A DNA stretch of 64,000 nt from Gordionus sp. m RMFG-2023 (GCF_954871325.1 NC_088776.1:57746954-57810953); one strand, 5' to 3'; shown: positions 48,108-59,915, counted from the first letter of the stretch. The notes: generated by a model not told the origin, from the sequence alone. Translations and numbers: made by a program.

Positions 48108-48229
48108 AATTTAACCTCACCAAAATTAAATTAACCAGCACTAAAATATTATCATTGAAGAATCTAAAATTGATTAAAAAATTGATTGCTGCGGATGGAA
48201 AAATTTATGAAATGTCGTCCGAAATTAAG
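48108..48229 (+). CDS. candidate exon, lysine-rich
   Basis: Acceptor TTTGTTATTTATAG, donor AAG|GTTAGC, phase 1 to 0. Peptide FNLTKIKLTSTKILSLKN, then IAADGKIYEMSSEIK. N-L-T is a sequon. It joins in phase 0 to the 48845 exon across a 615-bp intron. Family unknown. Confidence 0.5.
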
Positions 48230-48844
48230 GTTAGCTTTTGATTATATGCACTAAGTATTACTTTTTTATTGCGAATCGAATTAATATTTGTAGGTAATGA
48301 TATATAATTATATTTTTTGAATTTATGGTGGGAAAGAATATTCGGTAAGATTACAACGTGATTTGCATAACGAACTAGTTTCTAGCCATTCGACTTATGC
48401 TCATCTATGCTATATGTGAAAATAAGAGGGTGTGAGGTATAACATTTTTAACCAATGGCTAGCGGGACAATAATTCTTCTAAAACAATGAAGATATGGGT
48501 TGTATATTTTGAATTACAGATTTAAAACTAACCAAGAACCTTCAGTGACGATTCGTTCATAATTTAGTAAATGTATTGAAGTTCGCTATTGATAGGCATT
48601 TAGACATTTGAATGGCAAACAAAATGTCTTCAATGGAATTAAACTACACCTAACTGACTTTATATACATACTTTTAATAATTGAATCGTCAATCCAGGTT
48701 AGTATTCATGTCATAATACTAAAGATTGAACATTATCATTTTTGGTTTAACATTCAGAGGTCGATTTTTGACAATTAATTAATCGCGTAAGTGTAATTGA
48801 TGATTACATTTAAAGAAAATTTATGTTATATCTTTATTTCCCAG

Positions 48845-48961
48845 ATAAATATTGAATGTAAATCAAGTGTACTGAAAAAGAAAGGTTATTACGTACTAGC
48901 AAATACAACAAATCTTAAGACTGGGAACACAAGCGTCATAGAGATGAAAAACTTTATGAAG
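48845..48961 (+). CDS. penultimate exon (39 codons)
   Basis: Acceptor TTATATCTTTATTTCCCAG (pyrimidine-rich), donor AAG|GTAAAT, phase 0 to 0. Peptide INIECKSSVLKKKGYYVLAN then T-T-N-L-K-T-G-N-T-S-V-I-E-M-K-N-F-M-K, with two sequons (N-T-T, N-T-S). It joins in phase 0 to the terminal exon at 57584. The 8.6-kb intron between them contains all of the 49-57 kb mobile DNA. Not recognised; a C-terminal extracellular domain is a guess. Confidence 0.55.
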
Positions 48962-48979
48962 GTAAATATTGTTAGTAAC

Positions 48980-49202
48980 TAGTGTTGTTAAACCACTCGT
49001 TTTGAGCCGATTTATGAAAACGGCTAACTCAATATTTTAGCCTGAAAAATATTTGCTAAGCCTCATGATTTCGCTAATAGATGTCCAAACCTTTGTTCCT
49101 TCTACAAACAAAATCTTCAGGCTTGCATAATATTATTCTGAATGAAATATTGATTTAGCCGTTTTTAAAAATCGGCTCAAAACGAGCCGTTTAACAACAC
49201 TA
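48980..49202. mobile_element. hAT-type MITE, copy 6
   Basis: TAGTGTTGTTAAACC to GGTTT-like AACAACACTA ends, with exact 8-bp duplication TTAGTAAC at 48972-48979 and 49203-49210. It inserted 18 bases inside the intron, just past the donor of the 48845 exon. Confidence 0.88.
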
Positions 49203-49210
49203 TTAGTAAC

Positions 49211-50537
49211 CATTGTAACTTCTTTTAGAATATATTATTTTCAAGTTTTCTATAGCCAATATCGAGTTCGAAATTTGTAGGGTTGCTATTTTACACATTT
49301 TTTCTTCTTTAAATTTAAAGTATAAAAAAAACTAATATAATCATTTATTAAAGCGCTTCTTTTTTAAAATTAGTAAAAATATGATTGTGGTGAAAATGTT
49401 TAGTTAAATTTAAATTACCTTCTATCTTAATATTTCAATTTGCAGTGAATCTACCAATCATTTTTAATTTGTATACTGTCAAAACTCTAATTTTCTAAGA
49501 TAATACATTAACTAAGATTTAATTTGTAGTAATCGTCAAAATAGTGCGACATCGCTCAAGCGATGCATAATTCATCGTTGACCGATAGCATAATTCATCG
49601 CTGACCGATAGCATAATTATTTAATTTAACATGTTATACTCAGTAAATTAAGAATCGTTAGAGTAATATCGCTATGTTTTATGCATACTATAAACGAGTC
49701 TAGGTGATAAAAGAATCCACGCACCCCTTTACTAATATCTTCTGTAACTGTATTTACGAGGAAAAATATTGGAGGCAATAAGCCTAGATTTATATTTTCC
49801 CTTATTTCCCCGATATATTTATTACTCCTTACCTCTCTAGAAGGCACCCCAAAGATATACAGAAGCCATAACTCCTACCCCCCCCCTCTCCCCATTTCTG
49901 CTTACATATATATTGTCTTTAACAAGCATCTACATGAGTATGAGTTGCGGGTGGGCGGAAGCATTTACTTCTAAATTTTTTGAATGGGGGTAGAGGGTAT
50001 TTTCTGCTATATTTTTAAATATGATTAGGGATAGGCATTCTAATAGCAAACTAACATTCATGCCAAATATATCTGAGAATTATCGGAATATGAAGGTTTC
50101 AAAATCCTTTTATACTAGTATAATATTGTATTGCATTGCTCAATTGCTTATTGATAGATTTATTTAATCGTTTATAATGTTTAACAGCTGAGAGATTTAT
50201 TAAAAAGTTCATAATTAAAAAAGAAAGAAATCAAATAATTAAATAAAAATATGAATATAAAGTATACAAATTTTTTTTTTTTAAATGTGAAAATGATTTA
50301 CCTGAATATATTATAGGTTTAACTTTGAAAAATAAGCTAAATCATGAATAAATTTAAAATATCCCCTAAATGCGTAACAATTGAGCTTTATTCAAAAACG
50401 GTTTGTATTTAATAGGTCTTAACTGTATTAAGTTTCTGATTTATATATTATTTTAGTTTCCTATCCATTTTTATTAAGAAAAATATGCTCGTTTTACTAA
50501 TTAATAAACGTACAATGTTACAGTAACTAATGATTGA
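49211..50537. other. intron sequence
   Basis: 49560-49620 has a short direct repeat (CATAATTCATCG, GACCGATAG). 49926-50030 is a worn left end of the CAGCGTCTACATGA family. From 50178 it matches the duplication at 9470. Confidence 0.5.
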
Positions 50538-50545
50538 TTAAAAAC

Positions 50546-52515
50546 CAGGGGCGTCGCTTTACAATCTCAAAAAAAATTTATGGGGGACTCCGCCCCCATA
50601 TCCCCAATTTGCTGGTCTTCGGCCCGCTTTTGCCCGGCCTTCGGCCGGGTATTATATTAATATATTATACTTTTTTAAAATTTGTTAACTCTGAACAATT
50701 ATTCTGATTTTGTCATTTTTTATATTATGCATACAGAATAAACTAGCATATAAATAATTAAAACAATACAAGACATTTCTAAAAATAATATTTTTTAATA
50801 CAAAATCTATTTATAAAAATATTTTCGATTGCTGATATAAAAAAATTTTGCCTCTAAAGAATTACAAGTGTTAAAAAAGATTAATTAATTCATACATATG
50901 CCTCAATTGATAATAGTTTTTTAAAACTACATAATACAATAATATAATTATTAGCAACTTACATTGACAAAAGGTTATCAAACTAATGACTAATAAGGAA
51001 ATATTTATAGACCTAAATCAAATCAAAAATTCTTGAATAAGAAAGTATAAACGACCAATTTAAATCATAAAACTATTAAGTGGTTAGAGCTTCCTTTTAG
51101 ATGACATGATGATAGCTAGATAAGTAATCGAGAAAATTATTGTGAGATATTAAATTTCTAAAAGATTATCATCCATTTTAAATGATATATAATATATAAA
51201 CGACTACACAGTTGACCATTATTGTTTATCTAAAATTTTCTATCATATGCTCTCAGCCGTTGTAGTAATAATCTTAAATTACATAGCAACACAAATAATA
51301 GATGCTGGTTAATTTGCAGTAATAGCCATGACACTTAAGATGTAAACTAGTAGCAGAATTTATTATGTTGGATAAATTGAAAAAATAAAAACACTAAAAA
51401 TCTTTGGAAAAAATAATTGTGCAAATATATTGAAGCCTTGAGTTATTTACACGGCAAAATGCTATATTAGAAATAAAACATTTTGGAACTATAAAATAAG
51501 GACCAGAATGACATAATGAAACAATTAAGATTTTATATATTGTCGCACCACCTCTAGTTGGTATATTATATCTTAAAATAATAGTAGTTTGTAAAAATAT
51601 CAAAAATATACTTGTATTAAAAATTTAACTCAAAACTATTTTTTGAGAAAGAAAAAAATAGATTTCCTAACGTAAAAAAGAAAAGAAAAGATATCAAATT
51701 AATTACATCTATTTTAGGATGAATAATAAAATGTTTAATTTTTAAAGTTATTATTAACTATCTAGATGGCGTTAAATACTTGAAAGCAAATTGTTACTAT
51801 ATTTATTATTAAAAGCATATATTTGTAAAATTATTAGCTGTAATATATTATAACTGTCAAATACGTCTATAAAAGTGGCATTTTATTTAATATTTTATAA
51901 ACAACTGTATATAATAAAGGATTATAAACTATATGTCTACTTACTTACTTTTTATTATACTTATTTGGACCTTGAAAATATTTTTAGGAATAGGTATGAT
52001 AATAAAATTTAAAAATAATATACAGTTGATTAGTCATTTTGAACTCTGCTAATTACAATAGTAAATTTTTTAATTTTCAATTAATAAATGATTATATTTA
52101 TTTAATTAGGGTTATAAAATAATTTAAATAATAATAGTAAATTAAGCTTCAACTGTTAATGCTAAATTAATATTTATTGAGTGATATTGATATTCTATTT
52201 TTAACACAAAATTTGATTGCTAGCTGACATAGTGAAAATATAATTTATATGTATTAATTTAATCTAATATTTAAAATAGTATTCATTTAATAAATATTTA
52301 GATAATAGTCTTATTAATTTTTAAATAATAAAATTAAATCTATATTTTACTTAATAGAATTTCAAAAGAAATCTTTCAGGGGCAATCAAAAAATTTATTT
52401 TCAATTCAAGGGGTTAAGATTCCATTAAAAAAAAGATTTTTTGCTTCAGAAGGCTATTCAAATTTTTCAGGGGGCTCGAGCCCCTGCGCGCTCCCCCCCC
52501 CTAGCGACGCCACTG
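50546..52515. mobile_element. hAT-like element with CAGTGGCGTCGC ends
   Basis: Left end CAGGGGCGTCGC, right end GCGACGCCACTG, with exact 8-bp duplication TTAAAAAC at 50538-50545 and 52516-52523. It is 1970 bp with no transposase ORF. GC-rich islands lie just inside both ends (GGCCTTCGGCCGGG; GGGGCTCGAGCCCC); the rest is very AT-rich. The insertion splits the segmental duplication shared with 10.5 kb. Further copies start at 58889 and, reversed, at 59746. Confidence 0.88.
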
Positions 52516-52924
52516 TTAAAAACTTTATTAAAGTTAACATACCTTCCAGAGATTTAACAAGGAATAATGTCAAACCAGAGACACAAATCTATTGATGTTT
52601 CCATTACAGTAAAACCTTCTCTCTTAATAAGGAGTTAAAATTTTCTGACTTTCTGAACAGAAATTCTTTCACGATGCTTATAAACAATCGTACTCCCTAA
52701 CGTTTATTATAAAACAATTAAATATTATTGATTGCTGAAATAACCAAACTCAGTTACTGCTTAATATTTATTACTAAAATTTAATATAAAAAAGTGTAAA
52801 AGTAATGTTATATCTTACACAAATGATCTATTTTAACACCCTGTATTGCATGTACTATGTTAGAATTATTTCTTTTTGGCAAACTAGATTTTTTATTTCT
52901 CTCGATACTATTGATATTCTCATG

Positions 52925-55139
52925 CAGCGTCTACATGAGCGGGAGGGGTAGGAACAGTTTGCATCCTATTTTTTTTGAGGTGGTAGGGTGTAAGCTGCTA
53001 ATGGGAGTAGGATAAATTTTTTTGGGGGGTTATCTATTAAATTTTGAGATAAAATAAGACAAAATTTATTGCTGTAAAAATTAATACTTTTATTATAGTA
53101 TTATTATAATACAATTCATCGACCAAATCTATATATTGCAAACAATCATACACATTGTTTTCCAAATAAACTATCCTTTTAAATATAATTTAAAAGGTTT
53201 AGATATTTCAGCAAGCTCATAATGCTATAATAATTAATTCATTGTAAATAATGGAGGTTTTAATTAAATTTATTATCTAAAAAATAAATTCTTTATATTC
53301 ACAAAATATCGATAGTTGGTAGTAGAGATAGATTAATTTAAGTTATCCTTTATAAATTATTTGAAAAGAGTGTCAATAAATAAATAGGTGAAAATAATGA
53401 TAAAGATAAATCGGCGCCGAAGGCGGCGGGAATTTTTAGGGGGGGTAGGCAAAGGTTTTTGAAGGGGGGTTTGCATCCAGTGAAAATCCTGTCATGTAGA
53501 CGCTGTCAGATTTACTCATATTTTAATTTTTTTCTAGATTCTAATGATTAATGGAAATATGTTAATCTCTTTTCCTACTAGGAACTCCATTAATAAAATT
53601 TTTATCGTAGAGATTTATACTTATTATTCCTATAAATATCAGATTTACTCATATTTTAATTTTTTTTTTAGATTTCTAATGATTAATGGGAATATGTTAA
53701 TCTCTTTTCCTACTAGGAACTCCATTAATAAAATTTTTATCGTAGAGATTTATACTTATTATTCCTATAAATATCAGATTTACTCATATTTTAATTTTTT
53801 TCTAGATTTCTAATGATTAATGGGAATATGTTAATCTCTTTTCCAACTAAGAACTCCATTATTAAAATTTTTATCGTAGAGATTTATACTTATTATTCCT
53901 ATAAATATCAGATTTACTCATATTTTAATTTTTTTCTAGATTTCTAATGATTAATGGGAATATGTTAATCTCTTTTCCTACTAGGAACTCCATTAATAAA
54001 ATTTTTATCGTAGAGATTTATACTTATTATTCCTATAAATATCAGATTTACTCATATTTTAATTTTTTTTCTAGATTTCTAATGATTAATGGGAATATGT
54101 TAATCTCTTTTCCTACTAAGAACTCCATTATTAAAATTTTTATCGTAGAGATTTATACTTATTATTCCTATAAATATCAGATTTACTCATATTTTAATTT
54201 TTTTCTAGATTTCTAATGATTAATGGGAATATGATCTCTTTTCCTACTAGGAACTCCATTAATAAAAATTTTATCGTAGAGATTTATACTTATTATTCCT
54301 ATAAATATCAGATTTACTCATATTTTAAATTTTTTCTAGATTTCTAATGATTAATGGGAATATGTTAATCTCTTTTCCTACTAGGAACTTCATTAATAAA
54401 ATTTTTATCGTAGAGATTTAAACTTATTATTCTTATAAATATCAGATTTACTCATATTTTAATTTTTTTTTAGATTTCTTATGATTAATAGGAATATGTT
54501 AATCTCTTTTCCTACTAGGAACTCCATTAATAAAATTTTTATCGTAGAGATTTATACTTATTATTTCTATCAGCGTCTACATGAGCGGGGGGGGGGGGGG
54601 GTAGGAACAGTTTGCATCCTATTTCTTTGAGGGGGTAGGGGGTAAGCTGCTTTAATGGGGGTAGGATAAATTTTTTGGAGGGTTATCTATTAAATTTTAA
54701 GATGAAATAGGACAAAATTTATTGCTGTAAAAATTAATACTTTTATTATAGAATTATTATATTACAATTATCGACCAAATCTAAATATTGGAAACAATCA
54801 TACACATTGTTTCCAAATAAAACTTTCAATTTAAAAGGATTAGATATATCAGCAAGCTCATAAATGGCATAATAATTAATTCTTTGTAAATAATGGAGGT
54901 TTTGATTGAATTTATTATCTAAAAAATAAATTCTTTATAATCACAAAATTAGTTGGTAGAGATAGATTAATTTAAGTTATCTTTATAAATTCTCTGAAAA
55001 GAGTATCAATATAATTATAAAGGTTAAAATAAAAATAAAGAGACACCGCTGCCGAAGGCGGCTCGAATTTTTTAGGGGGGTAGGCAAAAGTTTTTGAAAG
55101 GGGTTTGCATCCAATGAAAATCCTGTCATGTAGACGCTG
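52925..55139. mobile_element. composite hAT-type element: two direct MITE copies around a minisatellite
   Basis: Two direct copies (52925-53505 and 54571-55139) of a 570-580 bp element, each ending CAGCGTCTACATGA and TCATGTAGACGCTG, enclose a tandem array. The outer flanks TTCTCATG (52917-52924) and ATCTCATG (55140-55147) agree at 7 of 8 bases. The inner flanks do not match, so the whole block seems to have moved as one unit. Inside each copy are G-runs after the left end and a GCCGAAGGCGGC block near the right end. No coding capacity. Confidence 0.75.
53506..54570 (+). repeat. 134-bp tandem repeat, eight copies
   Basis: Units of 134-135 bp beginning TCAGATTTACTCATATTTTA and containing TTAATCTCTTTTCCTACTAG and TTTTTATCGTAGAGATTTAT. 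About eight copies start near 53506, 53638, 53774, 53908, 54042, 54175, 54308 and 54442, 93-99% alike by eye. The 89-codon ORFs across it arise because some units are 135 bp; not genes. Confidence 0.93.
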
Positions 55140-55190
55140 ATCTCATGGCTCACTTTTTTTAAAAAAATTCTAAATTTGTTAGAAGATGAA

Positions 55191-55230
55191 CGGTATGTGG
55201 ATTAAAATACACATTATGCAATTAAGGATA
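55191..55230 (+). repeat. direct repeat left of piggyBac
   Basis: GGTATGTGGATTAAAATACAC then ATTATGCAATTA, repeated at 57311-57350 as GGTATGTGGAATGAGATACAC then AATATGCAATAC. May mark element ends or regulatory repeats; piggyBac TTAA-flanked termini were not found. Confidence 0.5.
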
Positions 55231-55348
55231 TAAATTTCAATTTTTTCCACAATAATTTTTATTGTACTCTAAACTAGAAATATATATAGTTTTATTTAAA
55301 TACAACAAATATTAAATGTTTAAACATTTTAATTTTCATGAAAATCTA

Positions 55349-56915
55349 TTAAACAATTATTTGTGGGCGTAGAACATAAATATAACCGCATTTTTTGCAA
55401 GATACTTTTGTTATAAATAAGCATCCTGGCATTTTACATCTACCCTTCTTATCATTATATTTGGGCCAATGAGCAGTGAGGTCTTTTTTAACCTCTTCAT
55501 TTGGTAAATATTGGGCTGGTCCTTTTTTAAATTTTTCCCCATAACCAGTTTGAACTGATTTTCGTTTTGGTATATTGTTTGAAGTGCATTTGCCATATTT
55601 TCAAAGGATTTCCGCCACCGAAATTTTTAAGAATCCATGACATCTACACCTCCCAGTGATTTATTATAAATTTTAACAATATTTGGACATTTTATCATGA
55701 TTTTATCCTTTTTTTTCCTATCATATCTTTCTCAGTCTATTAAAGGATGTGCACCTACAAAAGTGCTTAATAAAGTCACAGCACGATTGTCGTGTCACTT
55801 CACTGAATTTGGCTCCACTCCGTTTATTATTGTTTTTTTTTGAAACAAAATATCCTCGCCCTTTTTTTTAACTCCTTATCTGTTGGGAAGTTTATATTTG
55901 GAAGTCGATTACCTCTGACCGTGGCCGCACAAAATATCCCTCTTTGAGCGAGTACGACTAGCAAATTTGGGGAACAAAACCAGTTTTCAAAAAATAATAT
56001 ATAATTAATTTGCTGCGGTATATAAGAAATTAAACGGAACACAGTATTGCCACTTGCTCCAACATCAGGCAATCCTTCCGCTGGTAGTATTTTCCCAGAA
56101 TATACTTCAAAATTATGCAGAAGGCCATCATCTCCGCATAGTAGAAAGACTTTATAGCCCCATTTTTTGGGCTTTTGAGGTTTATTGTTTCAACCTGCTC
56201 ATCCCTTTGTATGGAATAATTTGCTCATCTAAGCAAATGTTTTCGCCTATCGATAAAGATTTTAGTATATTATTGGTTAGAGTTATTATGGGTCTAATTT
56301 TATGAAGTGGGTCATGGCCTTCACTTCCAAGTGGAATAAATTTGTCATTATCATTTATATGAATGAATAATTTTATTTGTTCCCAGCGATTAAGGGTCAT
56401 GACATCTGCCACCTTGGCCTGTCTTGTATTAGTGGCCCAGTACAGACGTGCTCTGGGAAGTTTAATAATTGACATATAAAAAATAATTCCTATAAATTTT
56501 TCTAATTCATCTCTCGATAAATTCAAAGGTTTATTGGAATTTCATTGAATGGCATATAAATTTGATTCGTAAACAATAAAAGGTAATAATTCATTGAAAT
56601 ATATATTAAAATAATCCATTGGATTTTTAACTTTATCAACCGTTGGAATTTCTCCTTTCCACTTTGGAATAATTAACGGTAAATTTGTTAAGCAATTTTT
56701 CAAAACCATTTTTATCCTAACGATTTCTTTTTCTTTATTGATATTTTCTTCTTCTTCCGATTCATCTGTCTCATTGAAATCTAGATATTTATAGATTATA
56801 TAAGAGCATAAATTTTAAATATACCTAAATTATTATTTTGTGTTGATAGAAACTCAAAATCAGATGTTTCAATTTGAATCTTCTCACTATCGTTAGGTAT
56901 GTTATCACAATTCAT
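55349..56915 (-). pseudogene. piggyBac-type transposase, broken, with one 44-bp intron
   Basis: The minus-strand ATG at 56915 starts 30 codons (M-N-C-D-N-I-P-N-D) to a GT donor. The intron is 56781-56824 and exon 2 starts FNETDESEEEENINKEKE in exact phase. Order of motifs: MDYFNIYFNELLPFIVYESN; LSRDELEKFIGIIFYMSIIK; NICLDEQIIPYKGMSRLKQ (first catalytic Asp); LPDVGASGNTVFRLISYIP; FFENWFCSPNLLVV, where family members have D-N, so the second catalytic Asp is Glu; GGVDVMDS (third Asp); then a C-terminal cysteine domain GRCKMPGCLFITKVSCKKCG. Breaks: TGA at 56542-56544, a frameshift near 56180, another near 55830, a TGA for Trp soon after, and a missing segment between GGVDVMDS and the tail. It is clearly dead but recognisable throughout. 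It sits in the last intron of the host gene, reversed. Confidence 0.92.
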
Positions 56916-57583
56916 AATTCTAAAAATATAAAACTCAAATAAAATACCTTATTTGCATAATGTGTCTTTAAAACCACGTATGATTATTACAAAATATAAT
57001 TATAAAACATTTAAATTTGATAAATAAAAGGTAAAAATAAATGTTTATGAAATTATTTTATATATATTTATTATTTTTTTGTCAAATATATTATTTATCC
57101 TTTTCCGATGTGTAGAAAATTGAGAAGAAAAATTTTATAAAAAAATAGCCATTTTTAAAAATAGGGTTTAATAAAATGCGAAATTAAAAATAAATAATAG
57201 ATCACGTGGCCCAAATTAACATTCGAATCGAAGATATGGATTGTGGCTTCAAATACATACTCTACAATTTATTTAAAATTTATTTATAATATATTTATTA
57301 TATAATTTGTGGTATGTGGAATGAGATACACAATATGCAATACAGGGTTAGCACCAAAAAATTTAATTCGATCATTTTCAAAACTAAACTTCTTTTTAAT
57401 AGAAAAGTATAGATATATCCAAAAAAAATATTTAAATTTAAAAAAATAACTTGAAATGTTTTCAACAGGTTTTGAATATATTCTTAAATATAAGTTTTGA
57501 AAATATTATAAATTTTAAAAAAATGTTTTTGAAGATGAAAAAATTAGAAAAAAATAATTTTCTTAATATTATATGTCTTTTAG
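56916..57583. other. piggyBac upstream flank and end of the host intron
   Basis: The direct repeat partner lies at 57311-57350. From about 57395 the sequence again matches the intron at 10590, up to the acceptor TATGTCTTTTAG. Confidence 0.55.
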
Positions 57584-57757
57584 GGTCAAATCAGCTTTAG
57601 AAATCGAACATTCTTGATAAACTATATTGATTACAAAGGTGTTAATCACGAGAAGACTCTTCAACCTTTAGAAGTTATACAGAAATTGAAGATAGACGAG
57701 TCCTTTGTTTTAACGCAAACTCATCCAACATTTAAACTAATAAAACAATGCAATTGA
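57584..57757 (+). CDS. terminal exon of the 26.9-57.8 kb gene
   Basis: Acceptor TATGTCTTTTAG, 57 codons in phase 0, stop TGA. Peptide GQISFRNRTFLINYIDYKG, then EVIQKLKIDESFVLTQTHPT and F-K-L-I-K-Q-C-N. It carries the sequon N-R-T and a C-terminal cysteine, with no transmembrane helix, so this isoform would end outside the membrane or be secreted. Its paralogue at 10781 shares about 40 of 58 residues. Differences are spread through the exon while PTFKLIK, YID and LTQT hold. Family unknown. Confidence 0.6.
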   Translation, partial: GQISFRNRTFLINYIDYKGVNHEKTLQPLEVIQKLKIDESFVLTQTHPTFKLIKQCN

Positions 57758-58888
57758 ATAATTTTTTGTTTTAAATTATAATTTACAAATATAATAATAA
57801 TAATTGATATTTTTCATTTCATTTAAAGTTTCAATATTATATATGGGATTTTCATGATTGCTCACTTTTTCCAACAAGGTTTTTAAAATATCTATGGGTT
57901 TCATTATAATTCAGCAGTTTTAATTTTTCTCTATCCTGTACAATTTTTTATCCTCTTTATAAAGATATTCATGTGTCTTATTAGAATTTTTAAGATATTT
58001 TGAAACTGCACTTCCCTGCCATACCTCTTTTATATAATCTACAAATTTATAAAAATTTGTTTATTATTGCCCATTTTTAAATATCATTTTTATATTAGTT
58101 TTGAAACTTTTGCTAGTTTTATATTAGTTGCTAATTAGTATTTTTTTTTATTCTATATACTAAAATCAATTTACCATAAAGTTTTAGAAAACATTATATA
58201 TATTCTCTTGCAAGGCCCATATTATATTTTGTAGAACCTTGTAGTCAATTTTATGTAAATAAAAGTTTCAAAAAAAGTTAAATTTTATCCTATGACATGG
58301 TAAGTGCAAAGAGAGCGTAATCGATTTGGTTATTGTGAGCCTATTAGTCGTGGCACTAAAGATTGAATGTACTGTGACCCTCCTAGATTATGTAGTTGCT
58401 AAGAATTTTTATTGCTTGTGATAACATGTATAAGATGACATTATCTATATTATTAAATCTCGAAGAAATATAAAACATATTATTGTATACCATTGCTTTA
58501 GTTTACTCTAGGCGAAGCCATGGGGAGAGCAAGGAGGAATTATTTTACCCTTTGAAAATTAGCTTGTTCCTACATTCCTTTACACCCCCCCCCCCACAAA
58601 TGTACACAAAATATCTTGAAAATAAGAATAGAGAGAAAAAAAGAAAGTATTTTTTTAAAATAATATGGCTAATTCAAAATCTTTTGTAAATTAAATATAT
58701 AAAATAAAAGTGAAAAATAAAAAATTATTTTTAAAAATATAACATGGTCAAAGGCTTATGAAAGGTTTAAAAGAAGGAAAGATTATTTATTTAAATATAA
58801 AATTAATGTTATAAATCAAATTACGGATTGTATTAATCGAAAATAACATCAACAACAATAACATTCAATTAATATCTAAAATATCAAA
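57758..58888. other. 3' flank, no gene
   Basis: Up to about 57920 it matches the flank of the orphan exon (TTTCATGATTGCTC against TTTTATGATTGCTG). A C-run at 58586-58595. Nothing else recognised. Confidence 0.4.
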
Positions 58889-59700
58889 CAGGGACATCAC
58901 TAGCCTTTACAACAGGAGGATGAACTAAAAAAAATTTAGGGCTTCGTCTCCTATATCCTATATTTTGCTGGCCTGGCCAGCTTTTTCAGGGCTTTCGGCG
59001 ATTTCTTTTTAAGTCAAAATTTCATATTTTGTCATTTACTATGCATGCATATTAATACTAGCATATAAATATTAAGTATAAAACAATACAAAATATTTGG
59101 CAAGCTAAAGACAAAATTTTTTAAATATAAAGTCTATCTAATTATTACAGTATTAAATATTTGTAGTTGCAGAATGTATATATTCTAATTTATAAAATCA
59201 AATGGCACAATATTTGTGATTTCGAATATAAATAAATTTTACAAGTACAGAATTCAAAAAGCGTATCCAATATACCTATACATGGATTGTTTTTACCGGC
59301 AACCCCTTTTGTCTAAAAGATCATTAACATAAACATTGCTTCCATATCCATGATTTAAAGCATTCATCTCAAAATCAATATCTCTTCTTTATTCATTATC
59401 TAATAAATATAAAATATGAGTAAAAGATATCTTAATAAATGAAAAACTCCAACTCTTACATTGACCACTCTTCTTTGGTCCAAATATTATCAACATCAAT
59501 ATTATTTCCATTTCTAATTTAAAGCATCTAAGTCAAGATCAGAATCTTTTCTTTCATCATTATCCAATAAATATAAAATAAATGTAAAAGATATTTTATA
59601 AATATATGTTTTAACAAAAAAGTTTCGTATTCTGGCTACGATCCTAAAAATTTTCTTAGGAAGCGATGTAAATTAAATTTAAAAACGAGTTATCTAGTTG
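58889..59700. mobile_element. decayed copy of the CAGGGGCGTCGC hAT-like element, left part
   Basis: Begins CAGGGACATCACTAG and follows 50546 onward: TTAGGGCTTCGTCTCC, TTTTGCTGGCC, the CATATAAATA..AAACAATACAA stretch. The right end is missing or unrecognised; internal phrases around 59390 and 59560 (CCAATAAATATAAAATA) are repeated. Confidence 0.55.
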
Positions 59701-59915
59701 ATCATTGATTTTAAATTCGGCGAACACAAATAGCAATATTAAATTCAGTGGCGTCACCAGGGAGGGGTGCGCAGGGGCTCGAGCTCCCTGAAAAACTTGA
59801 ATAGCCCCCTGAAGCAAAAATTTTTTTTAATAGCTCCTTAATATCCCTTTGAACTAAAAATAAATTTTTTTGATTGTCCCCTGAACGCTTTGATAATTCT
59901 ATTAAGTAATATATA

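Noticed and set aside
52606-52650. pogo/Tigger-like end (TACAGTAAAACCTTCTCTCT)
   Set aside because: Resembles the usual CAGTAAAACCTC terminus, but no matching opposite end was found before the composite element.
53544-54216. Two identical-looking 89-residue proteins
   Set aside because: They are readings across a 134-135 bp tandem repeat; units of 134 bp break the frame and no start or splice context supports them.
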